A DNA stretch of 64,000 nucleotides from the NCBI RefSeq assembly GCF_900185715.1, contig NZ_FYAS01000022.1, positions 1-64,000 of the forward strand, read 5' to 3'. Numbering within the stretch: the stretch's first letter is position 1; every line of letters begins with the position of its first letter. Of the stretch, positions 47,643 through 57,372 are shown piece by piece. The stretch comes from Allobosea sp. CS1GBMeth4 (lineage in GTDB: Bacteria > Pseudomonadota > Alphaproteobacteria > Rhizobiales > Beijerinckiaceae). The position numbers and the translations under genes were made by a program. Below the pieces are notes generated by a model that ran no database searches, was not told the DNA's origin, and saw only the letters and a list, made by a program, of their open reading frames with translations.

Positions 47643-48617
47643 TCAGGCCTTCCTCCATGGCGTCTCGGCAACGGGCGTCAGCGGGCCCTTGCCATCGAAC
47701 CATGAAACCAGATTGTCGACCAGAAGCTGGCCCATCTGCTCGCGCGTATGCACCGAGGCCGAGCCGACATGCGGCAGAAGCACGACATGGTCCATCGCGA
47801 TCAGCTCGGCCGGCACGCGCGGCTCGTCCTCGAACACGTCGAGGCCGGCCGAGAGGATGGTCTTGCTCTTCAGCGCCTCGATCAGCGCCGCTTCGTCGAT
47901 CACCGTGCCGCGCCCGACATTGACGACGATGCCGTTCGGGCCGAGCGCCTTCAGCACCTCGGCGTTGATGATGTGGTAGGTCGACTTCCCGCCCGGCGCG
48001 ACCGAGACCAGCGTATCGACATCCTGGGCCATCTCGACCAGCGAGGAATAGTAGCGATAGCCGACATCGGCCTGGCGCGAGCGGCCGTGATAGACGATCG
48101 GCACGTCGAAGGCCTCGAGCCGGCGCGCCACCGCCTTGCCGATCCGGCCGAGCCCGACGATGCCGATCTTGCGCTTGCGCAGCGAGGTGGTGAGCGGGTA
48201 GGCGCCCGAGAGCCACTTGCCGGCGCGCAGATAGCGGTCGACCTGCGGCAATTGCCGGACCGTCGCCAGCAGCAGGCCGACGGCGAGGTCGGCGACCTCG
48301 TCGGTCAGCACATCCGGCGTGTTGGTGACGATGATGCCGCGCTTGCCGGCGGCCACGGCGTCGACATTGTCGTAGCCGACGCCGAAATTCGAGACGATCT
48401 CCAGCATGGGCAGCGCGTCGAACAGCGCATCGTCGATGCGCACATGCGCGCCGCCGCCGGCGACGCCGCGCACGCGATCCCTCACCGCGGCCAGCGCCGC
48501 CGGGCGGTCCTGCTCCTTCCAGAGCTCGTGCACGGTGAAGCGCGCCTTCAGCTGGTCGGCGGCATAGGCCATCAGCGGCCCGGTCATGATGATCTCGATC
48601 TTGCTCTGCGCGGTCAT
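47643..48617 (-). CDS. D-2-hydroxyacid dehydrogenase (glyoxylate/hydroxypyruvate reductase type)
   Basis: A 324-residue NAD(P)-dependent enzyme. GIVGLGRIGKAVARRLEAFD is the cofactor motif, and the catalytic Arg–Glu–His triad lies in VSVAPGGKSTYH/NVGRGTVID, EDEP and LLPHVGSASVHTRE. It resembles GhrB-type reductases that turn hydroxypyruvate into D-glycerate, which the glycerate kinase at 27710-29035 could use. The ATG at 48617 follows AGCAGGG. A LacI-type site and a GT-ATG-AC site lie upstream. Confidence 0.92.
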   Translation of the reverse strand: MTAQSKIEIIMTGPLMAYAADQLKARFTVHELWKEQDRPAALAAVRDRVRGVAGGGAHVRIDDALFDALPMLEIVSNFGVGYDNVDAVAAGKRGIIVTNTPDVLTDEVADLAVGLLLATVRQLPQVDRYLRAGKWLSGAYPLTTSLRKRKIGIVGLGRIGKAVARRLEAFDVPIVYHGRSRQADVGYRYYSSLVEMAQDVDTLVSVAPGGKSTYHIINAEVLKALGPNGIVVNVGRGTVIDEAALIEALKSKTILSAGLDVFEDEPRVPAELIAMDHVVLLPHVGSASVHTREQMGQLLVDNLVSWFDGKGPLTPVAETPWRKA

Positions 48618-48661
48618 GGCCCTGCTTTCGTCGAACGAATCTGTGGCTTGATTTCAAATTC

Positions 48662-48675
48662 TTAAAACGATTAGA
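48662..48675. promoter_or_regulatory. LacI-type operator-like site TTAAAAC|GATTAGA
   Basis: A weaker member of the family (right half GATTAGA matches GATTTAA at five of seven positions; CG centre). It lies 45 bases before the D-2-hydroxyacid dehydrogenase start on the minus strand. Confidence 0.35.
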
Positions 48676-48781
48676 TCAACATAGCCGCCGGCTCGCCGCA
48701 GGGGAATTGCCCTGGCGCGCAGACAGGGGCTGCTCGCAGAGCCGGCGACGCGTCCCGGTCCGGCCGTCGATTCACCTCGAT

Positions 48782-48796
48782 ATAGTATGACTTAAT
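48782..48796. promoter_or_regulatory. GntR/FadR-type motif, downstream copy
   Basis: ATAGTATGACTTAAT has the GT-N3-AC core of FadR-branch GntR operators. It touches the first base of the gntR stop codon and lies 165 bases before the D-2-hydroxyacid dehydrogenase. It matches the copy at 49639-49653 at 13 of 15 positions. Confidence 0.5.
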
Positions 48797-49590
48797 CACG
48801 CGCCCTCGGCCGGTTCCAGCTGCGCTCGCCCGGCGAGCAGGCGCAGGGTGCTGTTCAGGCTGTCGATCACCAGGCCGCTCATCCGCGCCGCCGCGAGCTC
48901 GCCGTCGCACTGCACGATCGCGTCGCGCACACGTTCGTGATCGATCAGCGACGCCGTGAAGAAGAAGCGGTCGTCCGGGGCCTTCAGGAACAGCGACCAC
49001 TGGATGGTGGCGCAGACCGCCGGCGCGAGGCATTGCAGCGGCGGGTTGCGGGTGGCGGCGAAGATCGCCTCGTGGAAGGCGAGGTCGGCGCTGACCGTCG
49101 GCTCCGCATAGGGCGGGTTCTCGCACATGCCGCGAAACGCCGTCTCGATCCGCTGGAGATCGGCGGCGCTGCGCCGCTGCGCCGCGAGCCGGGCGGCGCT
49201 CGGCTCGACGAAAAGCCTGAGTTCGAACAGGTCCCGGATGAACTTCTCGTTCGGATCGGCCTCGAAATGCCAGGCCAGCACGTCGGGATCGAGCAGGTTC
49301 CAGGCCTCGCGCGGCGCGACCCGGGTGCCGCTCTTGGGCCGCGCCTCGACCAGCCCCTTACCGCTCAGGAACTTGACGGCCTCGCGATAGGCCGTGCGCG
49401 AGACCGAGATCTCGTCCTTCAGGTCGTCCTCGTTCGGCAGCAGCCCGCCGGCCGGCGCGGCGCCGGTGATGATCGCGACCGCGAGCCGATGCGCGACCTG
49501 GCCGAACAGCCGGTCGGGGTTGAGCCTCGTCGGGCGCGCAGGCACGGGACGCTGCATCGAAGCGGGCTTTTCCTCCGTATCGGGTGGCAT
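48796..49590 (-). CDS. GntR family (FadR/FCD branch) transcriptional regulator
   Basis: A 264-residue regulator: winged helix (residues about 20-85; LLPNEDDLKDEISVSRTAYREAVKFL) and an FCD ligand domain whose metal-ligand residues are in SADLAFHEAIFAATRN and LIDHERVRDAI. FCD regulators usually sense hydroxy- or sugar acids, which fits the cluster. Starts at 49590 and 49557 are both possible; neither has an ideal ribosome site. A longer open frame reaches 49704 without similarity. It is divergent from the ABC transporter operon. Confidence 0.9.
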   Translation of the reverse strand: MPPDTEEKPASMQRPVPARPTRLNPDRLFGQVAHRLAVAIITGAAPAGGLLPNEDDLKDEISVSRTAYREAVKFLSGKGLVEARPKSGTRVAPREAWNLLDPDVLAWHFEADPNEKFIRDLFELRLFVEPSAARLAAQRRSAADLQRIETAFRGMCENPPYAEPTVSADLAFHEAIFAATRNPPLQCLAPAVCATIQWSLFLKAPDDRFFFTASLIDHERVRDAIVQCDGELAAARMSGLVIDSLNSTLRLLAGRAQLEPAEGA

Positions 49591-49621
49591 CGGACATCGC
49601 CCGCTGCCGGCTCCCGGGCGC

Positions 49622-49653
49622 TTGACACGCCTGTTCCTATCGTATGACTTTAT
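49622..49653 (+). promoter_or_regulatory. ABC-operon promoter with GntR-type motif
   Basis: TTGACA at 49622-49627 is a perfect -35; with 17-base spacing the -10 position falls on TGACTT, which is poor and lies inside the 15-base motif ATCGTATGACTTTAT (49639-49653). That motif matches 48782-48796. A regulator bound here would cover the -10 region. It lies about 150 bases before the ABC ATPase start and 50 bases upstream of the gntR start. Confidence 0.5.
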
Positions 49654-49800
49654 CCGCGAACGAGGTCGACGCAACAGGCCCCTCGCCTGAGTGCGCGACC
49701 TCATGTCGATCGGTCGTCTAGAAACCGATGATCTGCAGCGCCGCCGGCGGGGATCGTGTCAGGCACCCCGGGGCCAACGAAGAGCGGGAGAGAAACCGAG

Positions 49801-50865
<1,065 letters not shown>

Positions 50866-50971
50866 GTTCCATCGGCCGCCGCACGGGGAACGCTCCGGCG
50901 GCGGCGACGTCCCAGCAAAACGCGACGAGGCTCCCATGCAGGGCCTCGCGGCAACCCGGAGGAGACAGACG

Positions 50972-52279
50972 ATGACCATTTCCAGACGCGACGTATTGAT
51001 CGGCGGCGCGGGCCTCGCGGCCGGCGCCACCCTGCCCGTGCCGTCGACCGCCCAGACCGCCAACATCGAGAAGGGCGCGACGCTGCGCGTGCTGCGCCCG
51101 ACCAAGTTCGTCGATCCCGACCAGGCGATCTTCGACGAGAACACCGCCGCCTTCACCAAGGCGACCGGCGTCCAGGTCCGTGTCGACTATGCCAGCTGGG
51201 AGGATCTGCGCCCGCAGACCGCCGTCACCGCCAACACCGGCGCCGGCCCCGACGTCGTCGTCGGCTGGGCCGACGACCCGCACATCTTCTCGGACAAGCT
51301 GCTCGACCTGACGCCGATCGCCGAGGACCTCGGCAAGAAATACGGCGGCTGGTACCCCGTCGCCGAGAAATACGGCAAGAAGGACAAGACCAACACCTGG
51401 ATCTCGATCCCCATGGGCGGCTCCGGCGGCCCGGCGGTCTATCGTGAATCCTGGGTCAAGGAAGCTGGCTTCGACAAGTTCCCGAACGACCATGCCGGCT
51501 TCCTCGACCTCTGCCGCAAGCTCAAGGCTAACGGCCATCCGGCCGGCTTCGCCCTCGGCAACGCGGTGGGCGACGGCAACTCGTTCTGCAACTGGCTGGT
51601 CTGGTCGCATGGCGGCTACATGGTCGACGAGAACAACAAGGTCGCGATCAACAGCAAGGAGACGATCGAGGCGCTGAAATACGCCAAGGCGCTCTACGAG
51701 ACCTTCATCCCTGGCACCCTGTCCTGGCTCGACATCGCCAACAACAAGGCGCTGACCGCCGGCGAAATCGGCCTGACCCAGAACGGCGTCTCGCTCTACT
51801 TCTCGATCAAGAACTCGAAGGATGAGAAGATCGCGGCGATCGGCAAGGATCTCAACCATGCCCCGATGCCCATCGGCGCCGGGGTCGGGCGCGCGACGGA
51901 GACGGCGCTGGTGATCAACGCCATGGTGTTCAAGCACACCAAGTTCCCGAACGCGGCCAAGGAATATCTCCGCTTCATGATGGAGAAGGACCAGTACGAC
52001 AAGTGGCTGACCGGCTGCTATGGCTACTGGACGCAGCCGCTCAAGGGCTATGCCTCGAGCAAGGTCTGGGAGAGTGATCCCAAGATCCTGGTCTATCGCG
52101 ACACCTGGGAGCGCGCTCTGTGGAGCGGCTACAAGGGCGCGATCACCGAGGCCGCCGGCACCGTCAACGCCGAATATGTCATGGTGCAGATGGTCGCCTC
52201 CGTCTGCGCCGGCCAGGCGACGCCGGAGCAGGCCGCGGCCGAGGCCGAGCGCCGCGCCAAGCGCTACTACCGCACCTGA
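50972..52279 (+). CDS. sugar ABC transporter substrate-binding protein (Tat-type signal)
   Basis: A 435-residue periplasmic binding protein of the carbohydrate group 1 family. The signal peptide carries a twin-arginine motif (SRRDVLIGGAGLAAGATLPV), so it is probably exported folded. The mature part shows GAGPDVVVGWADDPHIFSDK, SIPMGGSGGPAVYRES and a C-terminal helix-rich end. The ligand is unknown; context suggests a sugar acid or polyol. The ATG at 50972 has GGAGGAGA upstream. It lies 106 bases after the ATPase gene. Confidence 0.93.
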   Translation: MTISRRDVLIGGAGLAAGATLPVPSTAQTANIEKGATLRVLRPTKFVDPDQAIFDENTAAFTKATGVQVRVDYASWEDLRPQTAVTANTGAGPDVVVGWADDPHIFSDKLLDLTPIAEDLGKKYGGWYPVAEKYGKKDKTNTWISIPMGGSGGPAVYRESWVKEAGFDKFPNDHAGFLDLCRKLKANGHPAGFALGNAVGDGNSFCNWLVWSHGGYMVDENNKVAINSKETIEALKYAKALYETFIPGTLSWLDIANNKALTAGEIGLTQNGVSLYFSIKNSKDEKIAAIGKDLNHAPMPIGAGVGRATETALVINAMVFKHTKFPNAAKEYLRFMMEKDQYDKWLTGCYGYWTQPLKGYASSKVWESDPKILVYRDTWERALWSGYKGAITEAAGTVNAEYVMVQMVASVCAGQATPEQAAAEAERRAKRYYRT

Positions 52280-52340
52280 TCCGTCGAGACCGCGCCGTCG
52301 GGACGCCCGGCGGCGCGGCTCCATCACGGGATAACGCGCC

Positions 52341-53294
52341 ATGACAATTGCGGCGGAGGCCCGGCCGGTCCCCCAGCTCTCGCAGAGCTGGCTGGTCAGG
52401 CTGTTCGACTACAAGCCCTTTCTGATCTTCATCTGCCTCCTGCCGGCGATGGGCCTGCTCCTGGTCTTCCTGAGCTATCCGCTCGGCCTCGGGATCTGGC
52501 TCGCCTTCACCGATACGCGCATCGGCCGCGGCGGCTATTTCATCGGCTTCGAGAATTTCGAGTCGCTCTGGCACGATCCGGTCTTCATCACCTCGGTCTG
52601 GAACACGCTGCTCTACACGGGCGTCGCGACCGTCGGGAAATTCGCGCTCGGGCTCTGGCTCGCGCTGCTGCTCAACAACCACTTGCCGTTCAAGTCGCTG
52701 CTGCGGGCCCTGATCCTGGTGCCGTGGATCGTGCCGACAGTGCTCTCCGCGATCGCCTTCTGGTGGATCTACGATCCGCAGTTCTCGATCATCTCCTACA
52801 TCCTCGTCGACGTGCTCGGCTGGCGCGACACCTATATCGACTTCCTCGGCTCGCCCTGGCCGGCGCGCTGGTCGCTGATCGCCGCCAATATCTGGCGCGG
52901 CATTCCCTTCGTCGCGATTTCGCTGCTCGCCGGCCTGCAGACCATCTCGCCTGCGCTCTACGAGGCGGCGATGCTCGACGGCGCCAATGCCTGGCAGCGC
53001 TTCCGCCATGTCACCCTGCCCATGCTGATGCCGATCCTGGCGGTGGTGCTGACCTTCTCGGTGCTGTTCACCTTCACCGATTTCCAGCTCGTCTACGCCA
53101 TCACCCGCGGCGGCCCGATCAACTCGACCCATCTGATGGCGACGCTCGCCTTCCAGCGCGGCATCCCGGGCGGCCAGCTCGGCGAGGGCGCGGCGATCGC
53201 GGTGGCGATGATCCCCTTCCTCGTGCTGGCCACGCTGTTCAGCTACTTCGCGCTCGCCCGCCGCAAATGGCAGCAGGGAGAAGACAATGACTGA
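52341..53294 (+). CDS. sugar ABC transporter permease, MalF/UgpA type
   Basis: A 317-residue inner-membrane protein with six predicted helices. The EAA loop that docks on the ATPase reads YEAAMLDGANAWQRFRHVTL near residue 210. Its N-terminus is cytoplasmic (MTIAAEARPVPQLSQSWLV). The partner permease starts eight bases before its stop, so the two are translationally coupled. Confidence 0.94.
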   Translation: MTIAAEARPVPQLSQSWLVRLFDYKPFLIFICLLPAMGLLLVFLSYPLGLGIWLAFTDTRIGRGGYFIGFENFESLWHDPVFITSVWNTLLYTGVATVGKFALGLWLALLLNNHLPFKSLLRALILVPWIVPTVLSAIAFWWIYDPQFSIISYILVDVLGWRDTYIDFLGSPWPARWSLIAANIWRGIPFVAISLLAGLQTISPALYEAAMLDGANAWQRFRHVTLPMLMPILAVVLTFSVLFTFTDFQLVYAITRGGPINSTHLMATLAFQRGIPGGQLGEGAAIAVAMIPFLVLATLFSYFALARRKWQQGEDND

Positions 53295-54195
53295 TCAGGC
53301 TCCCGCCGCGGCCGCGCGCCCGCATCTCGTCGACAAGGAGCGGACCGGCGTCATCGACTGGTCCTCCGGACCGCGCCGCTTCATCACGCTCTATCTGCCG
53401 CTCGCGATCTTCGTGATCGTGCTGCTGTTCCCGTTCTACTGGATGGCGATCACGGCGATCAAACCGAACGCCGAGCTCTACGACTACAAGACCTACAACC
53501 CGTTCTGGGTGAAGTCGCCGACGCTGGAGAACATCAACCGGCTGCTGTTCCAGACCGATTACCCGCAATGGCTCTGGACGACGATGATGGTGGCGACGGT
53601 CGCGACCGCGCTCTCGCTCTTCTCCAGCGTGCTCGCCGCCTATGCGATCCAGCGCCTGAAGTTCAAGGGTTCGAGCTATGTCGGCCTGGCGATCTACCTC
53701 GCCTATCTCGTCCCGCCCTCGATCCTGTTCATTCCCCTGGCGACGCTGATCTTCCAGTTCGGCCTGTTCGACTCGCCGATGGCGCTGATCCTGACTTATC
53801 CGACCTTCCTGATCCCGTTCTGCACCTGGCTGCTGATCGGCTACTTCAAGTCGATCCCCTACGAGCTCGAGGAATGCGCCATGATCGACGGCGCGACCCG
53901 CTTGCAGACGCTCTGGCAGATCACCTTGCCGCTGGCCCTGCCCGGGCTGATCTCGGCCGGCATCTTCGCCTTCACCCTGTCCTGGAACGAGTTCATCTAT
54001 GCGCTCGCCTTCATCCAGTCGGCCGAGAAGAAGACGGTGCCGGTCGCGGTGCTGACCCAGCTCGTCGAGGGCGACGTCTACCATTGGGGCTCTCTGATGG
54101 CCGGCGCGCTGCTCGGCTCGATCCCCGTCGCCCTGCTCTATTCCTTCTTCGTCGACTACTACGTCGCCTCGCTGACCGGCGCGGTGAAGGAGTGA
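53287..54195 (+). CDS. sugar ABC transporter permease, MalG/UgpE type
   Basis: A 302-residue inner-membrane protein, six predicted helices; the EAA loop is in YELEECAMIDGATRLQTLWQ near residue 195. It completes the importer with the ATPase, binding protein and first permease. The next gene, an LtnD-like dehydrogenase, starts 52 bases later on the same strand, which ties the transporter to catabolism of its substrate. Confidence 0.94.
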   Translation: MTDQAPAAAARPHLVDKERTGVIDWSSGPRRFITLYLPLAIFVIVLLFPFYWMAITAIKPNAELYDYKTYNPFWVKSPTLENINRLLFQTDYPQWLWTTMMVATVATALSLFSSVLAAYAIQRLKFKGSSYVGLAIYLAYLVPPSILFIPLATLIFQFGLFDSPMALILTYPTFLIPFCTWLLIGYFKSIPYELEECAMIDGATRLQTLWQITLPLALPGLISAGIFAFTLSWNEFIYALAFIQSAEKKTVPVAVLTQLVEGDVYHWGSLMAGALLGSIPVALLYSFFVDYYVASLTGAVKE

Positions 54196-54247
54196 TGCTC
54201 AGGATGGGCGGCCGCCCCGCCGCCCTCATAGCCGAGGCCAGAGATCA

Positions 54248-55138
54248 GTGACTTCCATCGCCTTCGTCGGGCTCGGCGCCATGGGTGCGCCGATGGCCGA
54301 AAACCTCGTCAAGCGACAGTTCCGCGTCACCGGCTTCGACATGCGCGAGAGCGCCCGGGCCGCGCTCGCCGCCGCCGGCGGGATCGCCGCCGACAGCGCG
54401 GCCGCGGCGGCCCGGGGCGCCGATGCGCTCGTTCTGATGGTGGTCAACGCCGCCCAGGCCCGGTCCGTGCTGTTCGACGCCGGCGCGCTGGCGGCGCTGG
54501 CGCCCGGCGCCACGGTCATCCTGATGGCGACCTGCCCGCCGGGCGAGGTCGAGGCCATGGCCGATGCGGTGACGCAGACCGGCCGGCATTTCGTCGACGC
54601 GCCGGTTTCGGGCGGCGTGAAGGGCGCCGAAGGCGGCACGCTCACCATCATGGTGGGCGCTCCGGCGGAGAGCTTCGCCAGGGCGAGGCCGGTGCTCGAC
54701 GCCATGGGCGACAAGGTCTTCCATGTCGGCGAGAAACCCGGCCAGGGCGCGACGGTGAAGACCGTCAACCAGCTGCTCTGCGGCGTCCACATCGCGGTGG
54801 CGGCGGAGGCGCTCTCGCTGGCGCAGAAGGCGGGCATCGACGGCGCGCTGCTCTTCGAGATCCTCGGGGGCTCGGCCGCCTCGTCCTGGATGCTGAAGGA
54901 CCGCGGCCCGCGCATGCTCGAGGACGAGCCGCCCGTCGCCAGCGCCGTCGACATCTTCGTCAAGGATCTCGGCATCGTCCTCGATGCCGGCCGGGCGGCC
55001 AAGGCGGCGCTGCCGCTCGCCGCGGCCGCGCACCAGATGTTCCTCGCCGCCTCGGGCCTCGGCCATGGCGGGCGCGACGACTCGCATGTCGTGCGCGCCT
55101 ACCGGGCGCTGAACCGCAAGCCCGACGGTGATGCCTGA
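54248..55138 (+). CDS. 3-hydroxyisobutyrate-dehydrogenase-family oxidoreductase, LtnD-like
   Basis: A 296-residue beta-hydroxyacid dehydrogenase: cofactor motif FVGLGAMGAPMAENLVK, substrate motif DAPVSGGVKGAEGGTLTIM, and the catalytic lysine in GQGATVKTVNQLL. The pattern resembles L-threonate dehydrogenase (LtnD), which oxidises C2 or C3 of four-carbon acids. Together with the DenD-like genes this points to C4 sugar acids, but the kinase (OtnK), isomerase (OtnI) and aldolase (OtnC) of the known pathways are not in the window. It begins at a GTG and converges with the lacI-type gene seven bases later. Confidence 0.88.
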   Translation: MTSIAFVGLGAMGAPMAENLVKRQFRVTGFDMRESARAALAAAGGIAADSAAAAARGADALVLMVVNAAQARSVLFDAGALAALAPGATVILMATCPPGEVEAMADAVTQTGRHFVDAPVSGGVKGAEGGTLTIMVGAPAESFARARPVLDAMGDKVFHVGEKPGQGATVKTVNQLLCGVHIAVAAEALSLAQKAGIDGALLFEILGGSAASSWMLKDRGPRMLEDEPPVASAVDIFVKDLGIVLDAGRAAKAALPLAAAAHQMFLAASGLGHGGRDDSHVVRAYRALNRKPDGDA

Positions 55139-55145
55139 GCCTGCC

Positions 55146-56231
55146 TCAGCGCCGCGTCTTCGGCGCTGCCGTGGTCTGGCGCACGACGAGCTCGGGCGTC
55201 AGGACGACGCGCTGCGGCGGCGCCGACGGGTCGGCGATCCGGCGGATCAGCATCTCCGCGGTCTTGCGTCCCATCTCGTCCTGGAAGTTCTTGACCGTGG
55301 TCAGCGCCGGATACCATTGCGAGGCTTCCTGAACATCGTCGCAGCCGATGATCGAGAAGTCCGCGCCGGCCTCCAATCCGCGATGACGCAGGCCGAGCAT
55401 CGCGCCGAAGGCGGTGAGGTCGTTGAAGCAGACGGCGGCGCTCGGCGGATTCTCCGCGTCGAGCACCTTCTGGACACCCTTGAGGCCATTCTCGCGCGTG
55501 CCATAGGCCGAGTAGACGATGGTGGGGTCGAGCGGCAGGCCGTGTTTCGCCAGCGTCTCGCAATAGCCGCTATAGCGGTTGCGGCCGGTCGAGATCAGCG
55601 GGCTCTCGCCGAGGAAGGCGATGCGGCGATGGCCGAGGCCGATCAGGTGCTCGACGGCGAGCACGGTGCCGTGCCGGTCGTCGGAGCCGACGAAATCGAG
55701 CCCGATGCCGGGGATCTCGCGCGAGAGCTGCACCAGCGGCACATGCGCCGCCATCAGGTGTTGCAGGGTCTCGGCCGTGCTGCCGCCGGCCGGGCAGATG
55801 ATCATCCCGTCGGGACGGTATTCCTTCAGCGTGTTGAGGACCCGGTCCTGCCGCTCGAGATTCTCGGCATAGGTCCCGAGCAGGATCGAGCGGCCATGCG
55901 CCGCCGCCGTTTCCTCGATCGCCGCGAGCAGCTCGGCGAAATAGGGATTGGTGATGTCGTGGAAGCCGACGCCGAGGATATTCGTGCGGTCGGTCCGGAG
56001 CGAGGCGGCGCTGCGATTGTAGCTGTAGCCCATCTCGCGCGCGATCTGCTGGACGCGCAGGCGCGTGCCGTCGGCGACGAGCGGACTCTCGCGCAAGGCG
56101 AGCGACACGGTCGCCGTCGAGACCTCGAGCCGGTCAGCGATGATCTGCAAGGTAACGCGCCCGCGCCCACCCGGTTTCACACCCGCCCTGCCCGGCCCCG
56201 AGGGGTCGCGCGGGTGTCCGTCATTCGCCAT
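55146..56231 (-). CDS. LacI family transcriptional regulator
   Basis: A 361-residue regulator. The helix-turn-helix is VTLQIIADRLEVSTATVSLA (residues about 27-47) with the hinge helix near YNRSAASLRTDRTN; the periplasmic-binding-like ligand domain follows (ILGVGFHDITNPYFAELLAA). A longer basic N-terminal tail precedes the HTH. The ATG at 56231 has AGGAG at nine bases. It is divergent from an oxidoreductase gene. Five LacI-type operator-like sites spread over 39.5-58.5 kb are the natural targets. Confidence 0.93.
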   Translation of the reverse strand: MANDGHPRDPSGPGRAGVKPGGRGRVTLQIIADRLEVSTATVSLALRESPLVADGTRLRVQQIAREMGYSYNRSAASLRTDRTNILGVGFHDITNPYFAELLAAIEETAAAHGRSILLGTYAENLERQDRVLNTLKEYRPDGMIICPAGGSTAETLQHLMAAHVPLVQLSREIPGIGLDFVGSDDRHGTVLAVEHLIGLGHRRIAFLGESPLISTGRNRYSGYCETLAKHGLPLDPTIVYSAYGTRENGLKGVQKVLDAENPPSAAVCFNDLTAFGAMLGLRHRGLEAGADFSIIGCDDVQEASQWYPALTTVKNFQDEMGRKTAEMLIRRIADPSAPPQRVVLTPELVVRQTTAAPKTRR

Positions 56232-56269
56232 CAATCGCTTCTCCTGAAGCCTCGAAGCCGCAGCACTCA

Positions 56270-56295
56270 ACCAATTCTTGGTCAAATCGTTCCGC
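56270..56295. promoter_or_regulatory. divergent lacI/oxidoreductase operator region
   Basis: Holds a perfect ACCAA-TTC-TTGGT palindrome (56270-56282) directly followed by TCAAATC|GTTCCGC (56282-56295), whose left half TCAAATCG equals that of 39534-39547. It lies in the 104-base gap between the divergent starts, a natural autoregulation site. Confidence 0.45.
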
Positions 56296-56335
56296 ATTTC
56301 CTTGTTCCATCTCATAGAATTCGGAGAAACTGAAG

Positions 56336-57238
56336 ATGAGCACGACTAAAGAATCGATCGGCTTCATCGGCGTCGGGTACATGGGCCAGGGCATGGCGAG
56401 CTGCATTCTCGCCAAGGGCTACCCTCTCGTGGTCATGGGCCATCGCAACCGCCGGCCCGTCGAGGAGTTGAAGGCCGCCGGCGCCGAGGAAGCGGCGACA
56501 CCGCGCGAACTCGCCGGGAAGGCGGACATCATCTTCCTTTGCGTCACCGGCTCGCCGCAGGTCGAACAGGTCGTCGATGGTCCCGACGGCATCGCCGCCG
56601 GCGCGAGGCCCGGCACCATCATCGTCGACTGCTCGACCTCCGATCCCGTCTCGACCGTGGCCTTGGCGGCTCGTCTCTCTGCCATGGGCCTGCACCTCTG
56701 CGACGCCCCGCTCGGGGGAACGCCCGCTCAGGCGAAGCTCGGGCAGCTCTCGACGATGATTGGAGCCGACAGGGCGGTTTTCGAGCGCATTCGCCCCGTC
56801 TGCGAAGCCTGGGCCCAGAAGATCGTCCATCTCGGCCCGGTCGGGGACGGTCACAAGATGAAGCTGCTCAACAACTTCCTCTCGCTCGGCTACGGCGCGA
56901 TCTACGCCGAGGCCCTCACGCTCGCCCAGAAGGTCGGGATCGCCCCGCAGACCTTCGACAGCGTCATCTCGGGCGGCCGGATGGACTGCGGCTTCTACCA
57001 GACCTTCATGAAATACGTGCTGGAGCGCGACCGCGACGCCCACAAGTTCACGCTCTCCAACGCCTTGAAGGACGTGCGCTATCTGGAGAGCCTCGCCAAT
57101 GCCGCCGGGGTTCCCAATCCGGTCGGCGGAGCGGTCAAGAACCTCTATGCCGCCGCCGTCGCCAGCGGCAGGGGCGAGGACTACGTGCCGATGCTCTCGG
57201 ACTTCGTCGCGGCGCAAAGCGGCGTGTCGCTCGGCTGA
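56336..57238 (+). CDS. NAD(P)-dependent beta-hydroxyacid dehydrogenase
   Basis: A 300-residue 3-hydroxyisobutyrate-dehydrogenase-family enzyme: GFIGVGYMGQGMASCILAKG, substrate motif CDAPLGGTPAQAKLGQLSTM (a variant of DAPVSGG), catalytic lysine in GDGHKMKLLNNFLSLG. It is only distantly like the LtnD-like protein at 54248-55138. Likely substrate is a short hydroxy acid or semialdehyde such as tartronate semialdehyde or a C4 acid. It is divergent from, and probably controlled by, the LacI-type regulator. Confidence 0.9.
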   Translation: MSTTKESIGFIGVGYMGQGMASCILAKGYPLVVMGHRNRRPVEELKAAGAEEAATPRELAGKADIIFLCVTGSPQVEQVVDGPDGIAAGARPGTIIVDCSTSDPVSTVALAARLSAMGLHLCDAPLGGTPAQAKLGQLSTMIGADRAVFERIRPVCEAWAQKIVHLGPVGDGHKMKLLNNFLSLGYGAIYAEALTLAQKVGIAPQTFDSVISGGRMDCGFYQTFMKYVLERDRDAHKFTLSNALKDVRYLESLANAAGVPNPVGGAVKNLYAAAVASGRGEDYVPMLSDFVAAQSGVSLG

Positions 57239-57328
57239 GCGCGCGGCCTGTGCCGAAGCGGGACCGGCCCGGACCAGGGTTGTGCCGAACGGGGCCGCCT
57301 GTCGCCATTTCCGGTGCAATACCGTCAT

Positions 57329-57359
57329 GAAGGCCTCCATCCATGGTGGAGGCCTTCAA
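57329..57359. terminator. perfect 12-bp hairpin between converging genes
   Basis: TGAAGGCCTCCA (57329-57340) pairs with TGGAGGCCTTCA (57348-57359) around a seven-base loop, between the oxidoreductase stop and the EamA gene's end. No T-run follows on either strand, so it is a likely but non-canonical bidirectional stop signal. Confidence 0.5.
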
Positions 57360-57372
57360 GGAGCGTGCCGGA

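Noticed and set aside
49709-49729. ATCGGT...ACCGAT arms around TCTAGA upstream of the ABC ATPase
   Set aside because: The arms and the TCTAGA centre are not symmetric about the same point and the GAAACCGAT part matches the LacI-type sites only weakly.
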